A DNA stretch of 64,000 bases from Cranoglanis bouderius (taxonomy: Eukaryota > Chordata > Actinopteri > Siluriformes > Cranoglanididae), in the NCBI GenBank assembly GCA_023630585.1, contig CM042552.1, positions 3,444,501 through 3,508,500 on the forward strand, read 5' to 3'. The notes under the pieces are model-generated. The model saw only the letters and a program-made list of their open reading frames with translations. It ran no database searches and was not told the origin of the DNA. The position numbers and the translations under genes were made by a program. Below are positions 32,080 to 44,414 of this stretch, piece by piece (position 1 is the first letter of the stretch; each line of letters begins with the position of its first letter).

Positions 32080-35000
32080 CCACAAAAATCCAGGACATGA
32101 AGATAAGCCTTCTCATATTTAACCACCAAGTTAAACAACTCAGGGTAACGAACCAAAAAGCACAGCTTCAGTTGCAATGTAAACATGAGATAATATTTGT
32201 TTTGGAGTAAAGATGGCTTAGGCCCTTCACCAGGCCTCTAAAAAGAAAGTATGTAGCAATGTTTAATGCTAAAACCTCACAGGTGCTAAGATGATGCTAA
32301 AATAATACTAATTATTACACTAGGACAGCTGTATGATTTTCAGTTATGCTAGCACCATTTATGTTTATTCAACGCCTCACAGGAGGCCTTCTACTACCAT
32401 GACTACCTTAAGTACCATACCACTTTGAGTAGCAGGCCCATCATAAATAATCTCATAAATGGACACACATCGATCACAGTTTCTTTTTTGAATGCGAGTC
32501 TTCTGTTAGAGTACAGTGCTGTGTAAAAGTATTTGTCCCATCCTGATTTCTTCTGTTTTTGTGTATTTCTCATTCTAAATAGTTTTAGATCTTCAAACGA
32601 AATACAACATAAACCAAAGGCAATCTGAGTAAACACACAATACAGTTTTTATTTTTTTATTGAAGCAAAAAGTTATCCAATAATTAAACTTAAACTCTGG
32701 TTGTGCCACCTTTAGCAGCAATAACTGAAATCAAACACTTCTGATAACTGGAGATCAGTCTTTCACAGCACTGTGGTGGAATTTTGGCCCACTCTCCTTT
32801 GCTTTAGTTCAGCCACATTGGAGGGTTTTCGAGCATGAAATGCCCGTTTAAGGTCCTGCCACAACATCTCAATTGGTTCAAGTCAGGACTTTAACTAGGC
32901 CACTCCAAAACTTTAATTTCCTTTTTTTTTGAGCCACTCAGAGGTGGACTTGCTGTATTGCTGCATAATCAAGTTGTGCTTGAGTTTCAACTTACGGACT
33001 GAAGACTGGACATTCTCCTTTTTGGTAGAGAGCAGAACTCATGTTTCCCTCAATTATTGCAAGTTGCCCAGGCCCTGAAGCAGCAAAACATCCCCACACC
33101 ATCACACTGCCACCACCATGCTTGACTGTAGGTATCATGTTCTTTTTGAGGAATTCGGTGTTTGGTTTACACCAGATGTAACGGGACCCCGACTCATCAG
33201 TCCACGGAACATCATCAAGGTGTGTTTTGGCAAAATTCAGATGATCCTTAAATGTTCTTCTGGGTTAGCAGTGGTTTTCGCCTCGCCACTCTTCAATGGA
33301 TACCATTTTTGCCCAGTGTCTTTCTGATAGTGGATTAATGAACATTGACTTTTATTGATGCAAGAGAGGCCTGTAGTTTCTTTGATGCTCTTGGAGGAAT
33401 TTTGGAAGGTCGGCCACTTCTGGGAAGGTTCACTACTGTGTCGAGTTTTTCCATTTGGAGATAATGGCTCTCACTGCGGTCCTTTGGAGTCCCAGAGCCT
33501 TTGAAATAGCTCTGTAACACTTCCCAGACTGATGTATTTCAAATCACTGTAACGTATCGGGGTGCCCAAACTGATTTCTAAATTAACCCAAGTGAAACAT
33601 ATAAAGTTTCATTCCTTTAAGTGACCCCGAATAACCCAGAGGCCTTCTTTGACCAGATGCAACTCTGGAATTCAGGAGACTCTTTGGGAACCCACACAGG
33701 ACCTACTCCCGCAATAAAAGAAACCTTTGATGACTGAACGTCTGGGAAACTTCAGGATTAGTTCGTCAACAAGGATCCACCATTTCCCGACCCCAGGGCC
33801 CGTAAATCTTCGATTTAATCTCAGTTTACGACCTCAGAGATTAACATCGGAGCCAACCGGTCTAGCAAAGAACCTCCTCCCTAGAAGGTCACCCTGAGGT
33901 GACCAAAGGACCGTTGTAACTTTAGAAGAACGCCAGCCCCCTCTTCTGGACATGCACACACTCACGCACACACACAGTGAACATGTCTCTTGAATGTAAC
34001 CTGTAATCATATCCCTAGATAGTTATGATGTATTCGTATATGCATGTGTTGTGTGTCTAGATAACCTAGTGTAGCAATTTTATATAGTTTGAGCGAAAAG
34101 CTAATTTTTAAGTTGTCTGTAACTATGTCTAATGATCCTACACTGTCCCAGATATCATAATCTCCTTGAAGTTTGGTACCAAAATCATTGTCTCATAATA
34201 TGCCAATTAATGATGCATACTACAGGACGATAGGATGTATCATTCTATACTTTTCCATGTTTTATCAAATACCATATTGATCCAAACTTAACACAAACCC
34301 CGCCCTGACATGCGACCCGTTCTGGGACAGACCAAGGAAGTTTTCCCCCAGAACTTTCTCATCTCTCTCTGGATTCGCCAGCAGCTCAGAGAGGCGTGTA
34401 CATTGGCATTGTCCATAAAAGACCGCGACACGCGTCCCCCGCTGGCTCGCTCCTTCGTTTTTTTTCTCACCCTCTTCCTACTTCTCACCTTGCCGCCTTC
34501 CGTTTCCGGCATTCCTCCGGACTCTCCTTTGTCTCGTGAAACCACGTGGCAATCACCATATTCTTCATCCTCGGGCGAGACTCAACTCCGTTCACCCCTA
34601 CTCTACCGACGCCGAAGAACCAGCAAATTCCTCGCTCAATCTGCGAATCAAGGACCCTCGCGAACGGCATAAAATTAACGCAAGTATAATTCCAATTGAC
34701 CTATAGAGGTGTCCTTTAAGTCAGAGCCACTTTTGTTGAAAAGTTGAATTCGAATTCATTTGCTGATTCTCGAGGTTAAACTGTGTTCTGCCATTGTTAC
34801 TTCCATTACTTTTCCTTCTGTTTCTTTCACTTACCCTGTATATATATGTATTATTTGTTTGTACCTAGTTGTGTATATCGGTAGTTTTTACGTAGTTATT
34901 AAAATCCATGGTTATCACGCTGGATCGTCTGTTTTTACTTATGACAAGGTTCACTTTTAACGTTGCTCCTCGCTACGCGCTGGATTTCTGTTAACGTAGA

Positions 35001-37460
35001 ATAAACTATGCTTCGTGGCCAGAAGGATAATTTATTCCTTTAGAGTAATACGAAGACTGCCCTGGTAAGTTTGGTGGACAAACAGATCAAGCTGCTTCGC
35101 ATTTAATTCTAAAGCTAGGTTACAGTAATTAATATAACATTCCCTTTCATGGTCGATTTATATCCATACTTAATCAGAACACGCTTCGATTAGAGCTATA
35201 GATATATTTCACCCATTTGAGCTAGATTCGCTACATCACCTTCTTCCTCATTATTTCTGGAATTTCTTTCAACTTTGAAAAGGGTTTGCAGTAATCAGGC
35301 CTGAATTATGAATACAGTTTCATAGATTTGGGGAATTAGTAACTATGAGGGCAAATACATTTTCACACAGGCCCAGTTGGTATTGGATAACTCTTTTAGC
35401 TTCAATAAATAACTATCATTTAAAAACTGTATTTTGTGTTTACTCGGGTTGCCTTTGTTTTATCTTGGATTTTGTTTTAATTTCTGAAACAATTTAGTAT
35501 GAGATATACAGTGGGGGAAAAAAGTATTTGATCCCCTGCTGATTTTGTACGTTTGCCCACTGACAAAGAAATGATCAGTCTATAATTTTAATGGTAGTTG
35601 TATTTTAACAGTGAGAGACAGAATAACAACAAAAAAATCCAGAAAAACAGTTCAAAAAAGTTATAAATTGATTTGCATTTTAATGAGGGAAATAAGTATT
35701 TGACCCCTTCGACTTAGTACTTGGTGGCAAAACCCTTGTTGGCAATCACAGAGGTCAGACGTTTCTTATAGTTGGCCACCAGGTTTGCACACATCTCAGG
35801 AGGGATTTTGTCCCACTCCTCTTTGCAGATCCTCTCCAAGTCATTAAGGTCATTTTCAATGCCCTGGCTGAGGAAAGGAGGTTCTCACCCAAGATTTGAC
35901 GGTACATGGCCCCGTCCATCGTCCCTTTGATGCGGTACAGTTGTCCTGTCCCCTTAGCAGAAAAACACCCCCAAAGCATAATGTTTCCACCTCCATGTTT
36001 GACGGTGGGGATGGTGTTATGACTTGGGGTCATAGGCAGCATTCCTCCTCCTCCAAACACGGCGAGTTGAGTTGATGCCAAAGAGCTTGATTTTGGTCTC
36101 ATCTGACCACAACACATTCAGCTGTTCATTGGCAAACTTCAGACGGGCCTGTACATGTGCTTTCTTGAGCAGGGGGACCTTGCGGGCGCTGCAGGATTTC
36201 AGTCCTTCACGGCGTAGTGTGTTACCAATTGTTTTCTTGGTGACTATGGTCCCAGCTGCCTTGAGATCATTAACAAGATCCTCCCGTGTAGTTCTGGGCT
36301 GATTCCTCACCGCTGTCATGGTCACTGAAACTCCACGACGTGAGATCTTGGATGGAGCCCCAGACTGAGGGAGACTGACAGTTTCATCCATTTGTGAACA
36401 ATCGCACCAACTGTTGTCACCTTCTCACCAAGCTGCTTGGCGATGGTCTTGTAGCCCATTCCAGCCTTGTGTAGGTCTACAATCTTGTCCCTGACATCCC
36501 TTGTGAGTGCTCCTAATCTCAGCTCATTACCTGTGTAAAAGACACCTGGGAGCCAGAAATCTTGCTGATTGATAGGGAATCAAATACTTATTTCACTCAT
36601 TAAAATGCAAATCAATTTATAACTTTTTTGAAATGCGTTTTTCTGGATTTTTTTTGTTGTTATTCTGTCTCTCACTGTTAAAATACACCTACCATTAAAA
36701 TTATAGACTGATCATTTCTTTGTCAGTGGGCAAACGTACAAAATCAGCAGGGGATCAAATACTTTTTTCATCCACTGCACACAAAAAAACAAAGAAATCA
36801 AAGACTTTTTCACAGCATTGTAAGCATAAGTGTGCTAACCAGGCTTCCTGTTATATTAGACACCAACTGGAGTTAGCTGCAGCTAGCTAAAAGTTGTTAC
36901 TGACTGGATATTTTACACAATATAGTACTGGGAGGATGAACACAATAAATTCATCGTTTTAAATAGTTACATTTATGAAAACATTGTGAAAACATTGTAA
37001 AGGTATGGTTACTGTGGAAAGAAATCGAAACTACTTAGAATATTAACATTCACCTCAGAAACTGAGATTAATGACTAAGAAAAGACGCTGCATGGCTAAA
37101 ATTCCAATGTAATCACGGTTAGCATTAACCGCTAACTTCCTTGGGTTCAGCCACACTGAGAAATCACTCAAAATGGCTGAAGCCATGGATTGGCATATGA
37201 GATGACCTACAACAGCAAAGATGTCCACCTGGACAAGGCAGGAGTATGACTACGCATCCTAGCAATGTGTATGCGGATCGGGGGTTATATAGACGTGCTT
37301 GGGTTTAAAGGCCATCGCCTCCAAGGTGACTCTGGGGAAAGTTCAAAAAGGCGTTTGGAGATCGGGTTTCAAATTCCTCTCGGTTCACGGGTGCACCCCG
37401 TACCATGCACTGTCCCTGTGACTCAGACGAGACACAAAACCTTTATCCAACAGCACGCAT

Positions 37461-37502
<42 letters not shown>

Positions 37503-38347
37503 TCATACAAACACACCGGTGAAGTTCACATGTTGATGAAGCTAGTCATGCTGCTTGTTAATTTTTGCAATAAGGGTCTTTACAATATTGATACTGAAGA
37601 TTTGTATCGAGCTCCGTGATTGCTCTAACCATCTCAGAGGTTTCACATATTTTTACTAGACAGATTAATTACTGTGCATGGATGATTCTACTGCTGGTGC
37701 AACACACGAAAATAATGACACTAACCAGACACGGATAATATTTTTCTTAACATTTGTCTTTTTGTTGAGGTCTCGCACACGATACATCTAAAACTCCATC
37801 ATGAGAGAACAAGTTGATGAGTTTATGATGTGTCCACGCCTGTCGATACTGACCGACAACTCGCCTGCACTCTGAACAACAGCAGCCGAGGATAATGCAA
37901 AAAAACGACAGCATGGTCACCCACCTGATACGACTCAACACCTCATTATCAAGTTGTATCAGGTGCGTTAGCAGGGGAAATGGCTGAACGTCTGATTCCC
38001 GATCAGCTGTGTTAAGTCTGGTAACCCGAGCTGAACAACTGGTGTCCGGATGAAAGAAATGTCAGCCATCTTCCAAGAGCCCTAGTTATCTTTTCCTGTT
38101 TCTCTGTGGATGAATGCTGCAGGGGTCAGGCTATTCATAGTTCAGCGTTCTGTGTGGGGATATTAGTGGAGCGCTGCAGGCTGTCCATGGAGACACAAGG
38201 ATGTCAGGGGGGGGACTGCTGACATACACTTCAGATCCTACACACAGCTTATGTCCAAATCCAGAGTCACACTATTATCTCACACACACAGTAACCCTAC
38301 AATGGGCCTCCACGCTGAATCTTTAACCATCATGACTCCTTTTACAC

Positions 38348-38403
<56 letters not shown>

Positions 38404-40571
38404 CCAACCGTAATTTTCTTTGTTAGAAATAGTTCCCAGTTGTTTGCTACATCATTATAGGCAGTTGATAAAGTGCCAGTGCACCTACTAGAGCAACTCT
38501 GTTCTGAGAAACTGGGGTGAAAATTACGAGACCAACGTTCATGACTCAAGAAGCTGTTCTCATACCCAAGAAAAACGGCCCTAGAGAAATTATGCTGTGG
38601 CTGTTCAAGAAGTAAAATGTCAGTGAGTGAAATAAATCTGGCTATGAAAATTCAGGTTCTGGAAATTCACATAGTAAAAATAAATTCAGGTGGTGGACTT
38701 TTAGATTAAAACATCTGTACTCATATCAAGTACAAGTTTAATTTAAGGGAAATTCATGCAATAAAAATTCATTTTAAAAAATTAGATTGTGGAAATGAAT
38801 GTAGTAAATATTCATGCAGTAAAAATTAATGTATCAAAAATTAGGTAGTGGAAAATCATATAGTAAACAATGTAGTAAGATTCATGTAGTAAACATTCAT
38901 GTAGTAAAAATTTAGGTTGTGCAAATTCATGTAGTAAAAATTAATGTAGTAAAAATTCAAGTAGTAAAAATTTGATTCAGCAAAATTCAAGTTGTAAAAA
39001 ATGTGTCGTAAAATGAATGTAGTAAAAATTTAGGTTGTGGAAATTCATGTAGTGAAATTCAACTAGTAAAAAAATGTATGTAATAAAATGAATGTAGTAA
39101 AAAATTCATGGCGTAAAAATTTACAGCAAAAATGTAGATAGTAGAAATTCATATAGTAAACAATGTAGTAAAAATTCAAGTAGTAAAAATTTAGGTTGTG
39201 GAAATAAATGTACTAAAAATTCATTTAATAAAAAATTTAGGTTGTTGAAATGAATGTAGTAAAAATTCAAGTAGTATAAAATATACATAGTAAAATGAAT
39301 GTAGTAAAATTTCAAGTAGTAAACATTTTATGTAGCAGAATTCATGTCATGTAAAAATTAATGCAGCAAAAACTTAGATAGTGGAAATTCATATAGTAAA
39401 CAACATAGTACAATTCATGTAGTAAAATTCATTAAGTTTAAAAATGAATGTGACAGTAAAAATTTAGGTTGTGAAAAATTAATGTCGTAAACATGCGATT
39501 TCTGGAAATTCATACAGAAAAACTAAAATTCAGGCAATGGAAATATTTAGATTAAAACCTCTAAAGCACTCAAAGCAACTTAGCCTGGTTCTAATCAAAC
39601 TCAGTCCTGGCCAATCCCCAATCCCTATGAGGCTCATCCACCATATTCACTTTCTACACCCCATCACTCCGAAGCAATCTCTCCTATTTATGAACCCATA
39701 TTTCCTGTCTGTCCCTCTCAGTAGGAGGGAGCTGATAACTGGAAGCTTGGTAGCTCTCAGTAATGTGGATGTGCTCTCTCTCTCTGTCTCTTATCACAAC
39801 CTGGAAGCCAATTCTTCCCCTAGCCATACATTTAAAAAAAAAAAAAAAAATCATATGTACACAATGTTTTCCAAATGTAACTAATGTAGTTAACAAGTAA
39901 TGAAAGTTCTGTCTCAAACTTTTCCCATAAATATCTGTCACAGCGCATGTCCAGATCATACTGAGAGCAGAACTGAAAGATAAGGTTGAAAATAATCTGT
40001 AAATACCTGCTAGTTTACAGCAGGCATTTACTTGTACTATTTGTACAACAGATATGGGTGATAAAAACCTAAAGTGTGTGATTCAGTTTGCAGTGTGCGT
40101 CTCACCGAGTCCTCAGGAGGTCTGTTGATCTTGGGCCATTCCACAAAGGGACCCTTCACCTGGAGAAACCTGTGGAAGAGCTGCTTAAACCCCTCGAAAT
40201 CTTTTCTGGAGATCTGATAAGGAAGTAAAACACGTACACACATCGTTATTTCATTGTCAGTGCTAGGAATTAAATTAGTTTCAGATCAAATACACCGGCT
40301 ACAAATAACCTGATGACGCTGGAGGCGTGATCAGCTCGGGGCTCCCTGATTCATTCTCACACCGCAACACTTATCAGCATGTTCTGGTAATTAAGGCCGT
40401 CACCTTTGACCTTCGCGCTAACTGCTTTGATCTCGCATCGTTGGACAGAAGGGGTGTAATTAGGCGATCGGTATCTCTCAGGAGACCAAACACTTTAATT
40501 ACAGCTCTTGCCGGTGCTGGAGCAGCCACCGCTGGAACACTGGGTCATAACTAAGCAGCCTGATTACAAAC

Positions 40572-40636
<65 letters not shown>

Positions 40637-42994
40637 TCCACGCAGATCTCTAGGCACACTCGCTTTGTTCATACTACAGAACGCTCCCAAATATCTGCTT
40701 TTTATCACAGTTTATACAATTCCATCGTGTCTTTTCATCCTAGTGAGAAAACGCCAACTAACAAACGAACCCTGACCTAGAGATTCCCACACCTATTCTC
40801 GTGTGCTCATTAAAACACCAGGCCACGCCCACTTGAACAGTTCTCAGATCAGTCTGATCCTGAACTAGTGTTTGAGTATTTTATTCTATCTTAACGTAAC
40901 TGGTATCAATCACAGTTTGTAATGTTTTACACCACATTCCTTGGAACCTGCTGGTTTAGAAAAAGTTTGAAATAGGGCTGGGCAATATGACGATATAAAT
41001 TCGTTGGGCTACTGGTCAGAAGGTCATGAGTTGAAATCCCAGCACAATCTTTTAAAAGTTTACACCGAACCTTTAAAACTCTAATAAGCAATTTTTATTC
41101 ATTTTTTTCACCCCTTTCAATTTTTGTAGATGTAATAGATGTAATAGTTTTTCTTGCTGTCTTTTTTTTTTTTTTTTTAAAGTGCAACAGTACTGTAGGC
41201 TCATTGTGATGCATATCACGTATCGTAAAAATGTCAAGTATCATGATATATTTCTGTCATGTCGCCCACCTCCTAGATTTTTCCTAGAAATAGAAAAAAA
41301 AAAAAATCGGAGATAACGCTGGTCTGAATTCAAGCTGAAACTTCCAGGAAATCAGTTCCGTCTCTCCGATTACAAGCTTTGCGACAGTTCCTCTCGCTGA
41401 CCCTCGTAACAAATCACTAGTTCCTGTCTTCCTTCCCGACTTCTTTTCCTGTCCCTTCTCAAATAACTGCAGCGTCCTTCATTTCATAACCTTTTCTTTA
41501 CAGCGCAAGTCTGAATCCTCTATAAATGCCAGCGTTGCACAGTTAGGACCTCAGTGTAAAGCTGTGCACTGGGAGGAATGTAAAAGGATGGACTTCTCAG
41601 GAAGAGGGAAAAGAGGTTTAAGTGACAAACTGTTTATGAAGCCCTACCTCAGCTTCTGCACCCTTGGCAGTGGAGACCAGCTTCTCGAGCTCCTTGTGCA
41701 TGGAGTTTTCATGCTGCTGCCTGAGCTTCTCCTGAAACTCCGTCATGACGCCGTTGAGGCCACCTCGACTCAGTTCTACACACAGACAGATAAAAGACAG
41801 AACCAAGTGTGAAGAGCATAAAAATCAAGATGCACACCTATGGAAATTCTGTACTGGTACCAAGAATTACTTCCATAATCAAGCCAACACTGATATCAAC
41901 ATTTCCCAGCCTTCACTTGATTTAATTAGGGGTCCAAGCACCGAAGATGCAGAAGCATTTTAGTGACTGTATTTCTTTTTGTTACAGTCTGAGCAAGACG
42001 AGCACTGCGTCATTATTCCTCATATTACTTCTTTATTATCTTTATTCATTATTATTCTCCTAATCCTCACTGAGAATTAATTCACTCCGAATCCCTTAAC
42101 ATACAGACTCAGCAACATTTTTTTTTTTTTTTTTTAGCAAGAATTAAGCAATCTTTTTGGTCTTTATAAAATGTCTAATTTGATTTTTTAATATTCAAGT
42201 TTAAAATTTGAGATTCCTTCAAAATATAATTGACTGAGAACACATTGGTTTGAATTCCAACTGCCACTGGTGATGCCATGTTGGGCTTCACAGCCAACCA
42301 ATCAGCAGCTTTACTTTAAAATCTTCCTCTTCTTCACTCTGTACCCTTCCTTACTTTCATTCTATCTTTTCCTCCTTAGATCCTTTCTTCGCTGATTCAG
42401 CCTGGTCCAAAAAAATCTTCTCACCAATTTTTGGGTTTGTCCAAAAATCGTTTGCCAGTGACACCCAAATTAATTTGATGGCGATGATTTCAGCAGTGCT
42501 TTGTCGCCTTCGAAACCAAACTTGGTTTGATGCGTTACATGGGAAATGATCTCCTCATACTACAAAGTCCAACCTTCGCAGGAACAGTTATACAATGGGA
42601 AACAGATACAGGTACACGGCCAAGGTATGGAAAGTTCTAGACTTGTATTCGTAACCAAACCGTAGCACACCATCTAACAGAAAAGTGCAATAGACGTATG
42701 TATGTCAAGGATACTCTATATTAGACCTCACAGAATTTGATGTTCGGATTTTGGGGGTGGGGGTGGGGGGGGGAGAGACAACCCTAGACAGAAAAGATGA
42801 AAGGATATGCAGATTAACTGATATCCAAATATGGTGCAAATACAACTAATAAACTTCTATTCAGATTTTAAACAGGTAACACGTCCCTAAATGTGTTTGC
42901 ATGGTCCACAGAGCAAAACAAATATAGCTGACATTCACTTAAGGAGACACACATCATTACTGCACCACTCACCAGCTATCGACAGAACCGACAT
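27644..42994 (-). CDS. ugp2: UTP--glucose-1-phosphate uridylyltransferase (UDP-glucose pyrophosphorylase 2), 10 coding exons
   Basis: Makes UDP-glucose from UTP and glucose-1-phosphate in the cytosol, feeding glycogen, glycosylation and glycosaminoglycan synthesis. Exons in sense order: 42994-42973, 41775-41648, 40213-40106, 31294-31109, 30574-30441, 30316-30019, 29842-29645, 29226-28984, 28457-28353, 27751-27644. All phases join: 509 aa (human 508). Nucleotide-binding loop LNGGLGTSMGCKGPKS at 114-129. Exon 6 carries YPPGHGD and SNIDNLGATVD, and exon 8 carries FLPVKTTSDLLLV. The C-terminal left-handed beta-helix ends GNLRILDH. The first exon encodes only MSVLSIA plus one base. An internal Met at codon 18 (MTEFQEK) corresponds to the start region of the human short isoform. 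Small differences from human include AKPLPEG for ARGLPDN and EFHTTP for EFPTVP. Linkage to mdh1 matches human 2p15. Confidence 0.97.
28489..28672 (-). mobile_element. tRNA-derived SINE in ugp2 intron 8
   Basis: Reverse-oriented copy of the family at 10761: tail phrase GGCAGACACCCTTATCCAGA on the left, tRNA head AACCACTGAGCTACCACTGC on the right. It is nearly full length and in the same orientation as ugp2. Confidence 0.85.
29300..29570 (-). mobile_element. SINE/LINE-3'-end-type repeat in ugp2 intron 7
   Basis: Contains AGCGCTTTATCCTGGTCAGG, ATCCCGAGTCTATCCCAGG and, further right, GGTTTGAACCAGGGACC. This is the reverse complement of the widespread teleost repeat with a GTTCGAATCC-type head. 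Relatives are at 58910-59240 and 63290-63570. Confidence 0.6.
29919..29989. repeat. (AC)n in ugp2 intron 6
   Basis: About 35 AC units on the plus strand, which read (GT)n on the ugp2 sense strand, within the 175-nt intron 6. A CT/GA run adjoins it on each side. Confidence 0.9.
31864..32078. repeat. (GA)n and (AC)n microsatellites in ugp2 intron 3
   Basis: A GA run of about 55 bp ends at 31924, and an AC run of about 85 bp spans 31994-32078. Between them is 70 bp of unique sequence. Confidence 0.9.
33548..35235. mobile_element. Putative solo LTR (1.69 kb) inserted in the Tc1 element
   Basis: It begins TGTAACG and ends GCTACA (TG...CA), and is flanked by a 4-bp direct repeat TCAC (33544-33547 and 35236-35239). 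The Tc1 sequence resumes cleanly across it. Internally, on the plus strand, there is a CATAAAAG TATA-like box at 34414 and an AATAAA at 35000, in the order expected for an LTR promoter and poly(A) signal. No gag, pol or env sequence is present, so this would be the product of LTR-LTR recombination of an endogenous retrovirus or LTR retrotransposon. The family is not identified. The open frame at 34310-34672 is not a recognisable protein. Confidence 0.6.
35509..36777 (-). pseudogene. Tc1/mariner element with broken transposase, nested in the older Tc1
   Basis: 1269 bp with long terminal inverted repeats: CAGTGGGGG and GTATTTGATCCCCTGCTGAT at the left, and ATCAGCAGGGGATCAAATAC and CCACTG at the right. 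The transposase is on the minus strand and in at least two frames (36391-36017, then 36117-35755), with phrases such as TREDLVNDLKAAGTIVTKK and WSDETKIKLFGINS. There is also an internal deletion near 35850, where the middle of the DDE domain should be. It is flanked by TA at the left (35507-35508) and CA at the right. It inserted inside the right arm of the older element. Confidence 0.9.
38600..39560. repeat. AT-rich degenerate tandem repeat in ugp2 intron 3
   Basis: About 950 bp built from variants of ATTCATGTAGTAAAAATT with AGGTTGTGGAAATTCAT interspersed. Spacing varies, so the array is old or has slipped repeatedly. No coding potential. Confidence 0.85.
40270..40565. promoter_or_regulatory. 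Candidate conserved non-coding element in ugp2 intron 3
   Basis: About 300 bp of complex, repeat-free sequence just upstream (in sense) of exon 3. It contains TAATTA-type homeobox cores (GGTAATTAAGG, GTGTAATTAGG, CTTTAATTACAG), a nuclear-receptor half site TGACCTT and a TCF-like CTTTGATC. It stands out from the repeat-filled intron. This is inference only: conservation was not tested. Confidence 0.3.
40575..40634. repeat. (GT)n microsatellite in ugp2 intron 3
   Basis: About 30 GT units immediately right of the candidate non-coding element. Confidence 0.95.
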
Positions 42995-43680
42995 GATGAT
43001 AACGATGATGTTCTTATTAGTAGTTTTCTTAACAAAGTTTTGAAATCTCGCGATATTTCACTCAGCTTTTAATTAACGGTCCGGTCGCGTTCGTGTTCTC
43101 GGGTCTTCGTGTCAAAACGGAGCAAGAAACCGAAGTGTTTTTGGCTTGAACTCGAACTAAAACAGCACTCAGGTTTTCCCTGAAGATGTTTAACTTTAAA
43201 AAGCCGTGATATTGAATGACATTTCACCGCTGCGTCCCCATTTATAACCATTCATCATCCGTGTAAAATCCAGACCACGTATACAACCCTCCTTTTTCCT
43301 TCCTCCTCCTCCTCCTCTTCTTCTTCTTCTTCTTCTTCTTCTCCGGGTCTCCTCAGTAGCTTCCTCTGTTAAATTCCCCAAGTGTCAACAACTTAATAAT
43401 ATTTAAAATAATTAAATCTAACCTAACAGAGCTTAGTATTTGAATCTGCGGCGTTATACGTGATCTGAGCCGATATGTTTTGGGGGAAAGAAAGACAGCG
43501 CGCGCGCGCCAGAGAGAGAGAATACAGTCTCCTTTTCACCAAATTGTAGCACAGCCCACCTCCCCTCCCACCTAGAGGGGTAAATAAAGACTTTCTACCC
43601 CTGATAGGCAGTAAGAGGGGAGATAAAAGCACACAGACACCACTAATGAAGGGTTGTAAATGTGGTGACATTGTAGTTAA
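42995..43680 (-). promoter_or_regulatory. ugp2 proximal 5' region
   Basis: Upstream (in sense) of the ugp2 ATG at 42994. Contains a (GAA)n/(GAG)n purine stretch on the sense strand (43300-43345) and a CGCGCGCGC run at 43499-43508. There is no TATA box at a usable distance. Transcription start not determinable. Confidence 0.35.
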
Positions 43681-43698
43681 TCACTGAACACATACACA

Positions 43699-43699
<1 letters not shown>

Positions 43700-43767
<68 letters not shown>
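43700..43767. repeat. (TA)n microsatellite upstream of ugp2
   Basis: About 33 TA units separating the proximal and distal ugp2 promoter-like blocks. Confidence 0.95.
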
Positions 43768-43773
<6 letters not shown>

Positions 43774-44104
43774 CACTATGCTTTCTCCACTTGCATGAGC
43801 TATAGCTAGAAGTCACACTTCCTGTGATATATATATTTTTTATTTATTAAACCTATAACCAAGGTAATAAAATGAAGCAGAAGCAGTCATAAAACTCGCC
43901 AAGCTCTGTGCCGCAGCTTGTTACCTTATAAAGCTCTACTTACTCCAAGGGCAAAAAAGGGGGACTCGCTCAAGCGGACAAACTCGAGCACAAAATGCTC
44001 ACAAAGCCAAGCACATCATGCCGGCATGCCTTTAAACAAAGAAAGAAAGCTGTGCGCACACTTCAGATTACAAGCGGGTCGCTGCGAGAACTGCGTTCTT
44101 ACTC

Positions 44105-44245
44105 ACTGTCACCAAACTGCGCCAAACTATCAAGAGATATTTGCACCAAAACCCGGAAGTGGCGACACAATCCGGGCTCGTGTAGGGCGCGGTGATCACT
44201 GACCAATGAGGGTGAGGGTAAAGTCTGCGTCGGCCAATCAGATTG
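44105..44245 (-). promoter_or_regulatory. Candidate distal ugp2 promoter and non-coding first exon
   Basis: Read on the minus strand: two inverted CCAAT boxes (44234-44238 and 44203-44207), a GCGCCC stretch, then an ETS site CACTTCCGG (44153-44161), and about 50 nt later a strong splice donor ACA|GTGAGTAAG (44106-44105). No ATG lies between the ETS site and the donor. A transcript starting here and spliced to ugp2 exon 2 would start translation at the internal Met (codon 18), giving a short isoform. Inference from motifs only. Confidence 0.4.
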
Positions 44246-44414
44246 CGGGGAGTAACGTTTTGCGACCCAGGCGGATTACTGACACAATGCTGCGACCCTC
44301 AGGCATTTATTTATTTATTTATTTATTGTACATTTATTGTGCATTATTGTATAAACATATTGGGTGTTTTTGTGCAGGGAAAACACGAAAACATATGCAG
44401 GTTCTCCAGGACCA

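Larger units (their letters stand above)
32514..36822 (-). mobile_element. Degenerate Tc1/mariner element carrying two later insertions
   Basis: Left end TA|CAGTGCTGTG (32514) and right end CACAGCATTG|TA (36822) are inverted repeats with one mismatch, flanked by TA on both sides. The homology continues inward on both sides (…AAATCAGGATGG… at the left, AAAGAAATCAAAGAC at the right). Minus-strand remnants read LPRSGRPSKIPPRASKKLQA, a Tc1 transposase DNA-binding-domain phrase, with many breaks. After removing the LTR at 33548-35235 and the Tc1 copy at 35509-36777, about 1.35 kb remains, a normal Tc1 size. All of this lies in ugp2 intron 3. Confidence 0.85.

Noticed and set aside
34310..34672. 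Plus-strand 120-aa open frame
   Set aside because: Lies wholly inside the putative solo LTR, and has no recognisable domain.
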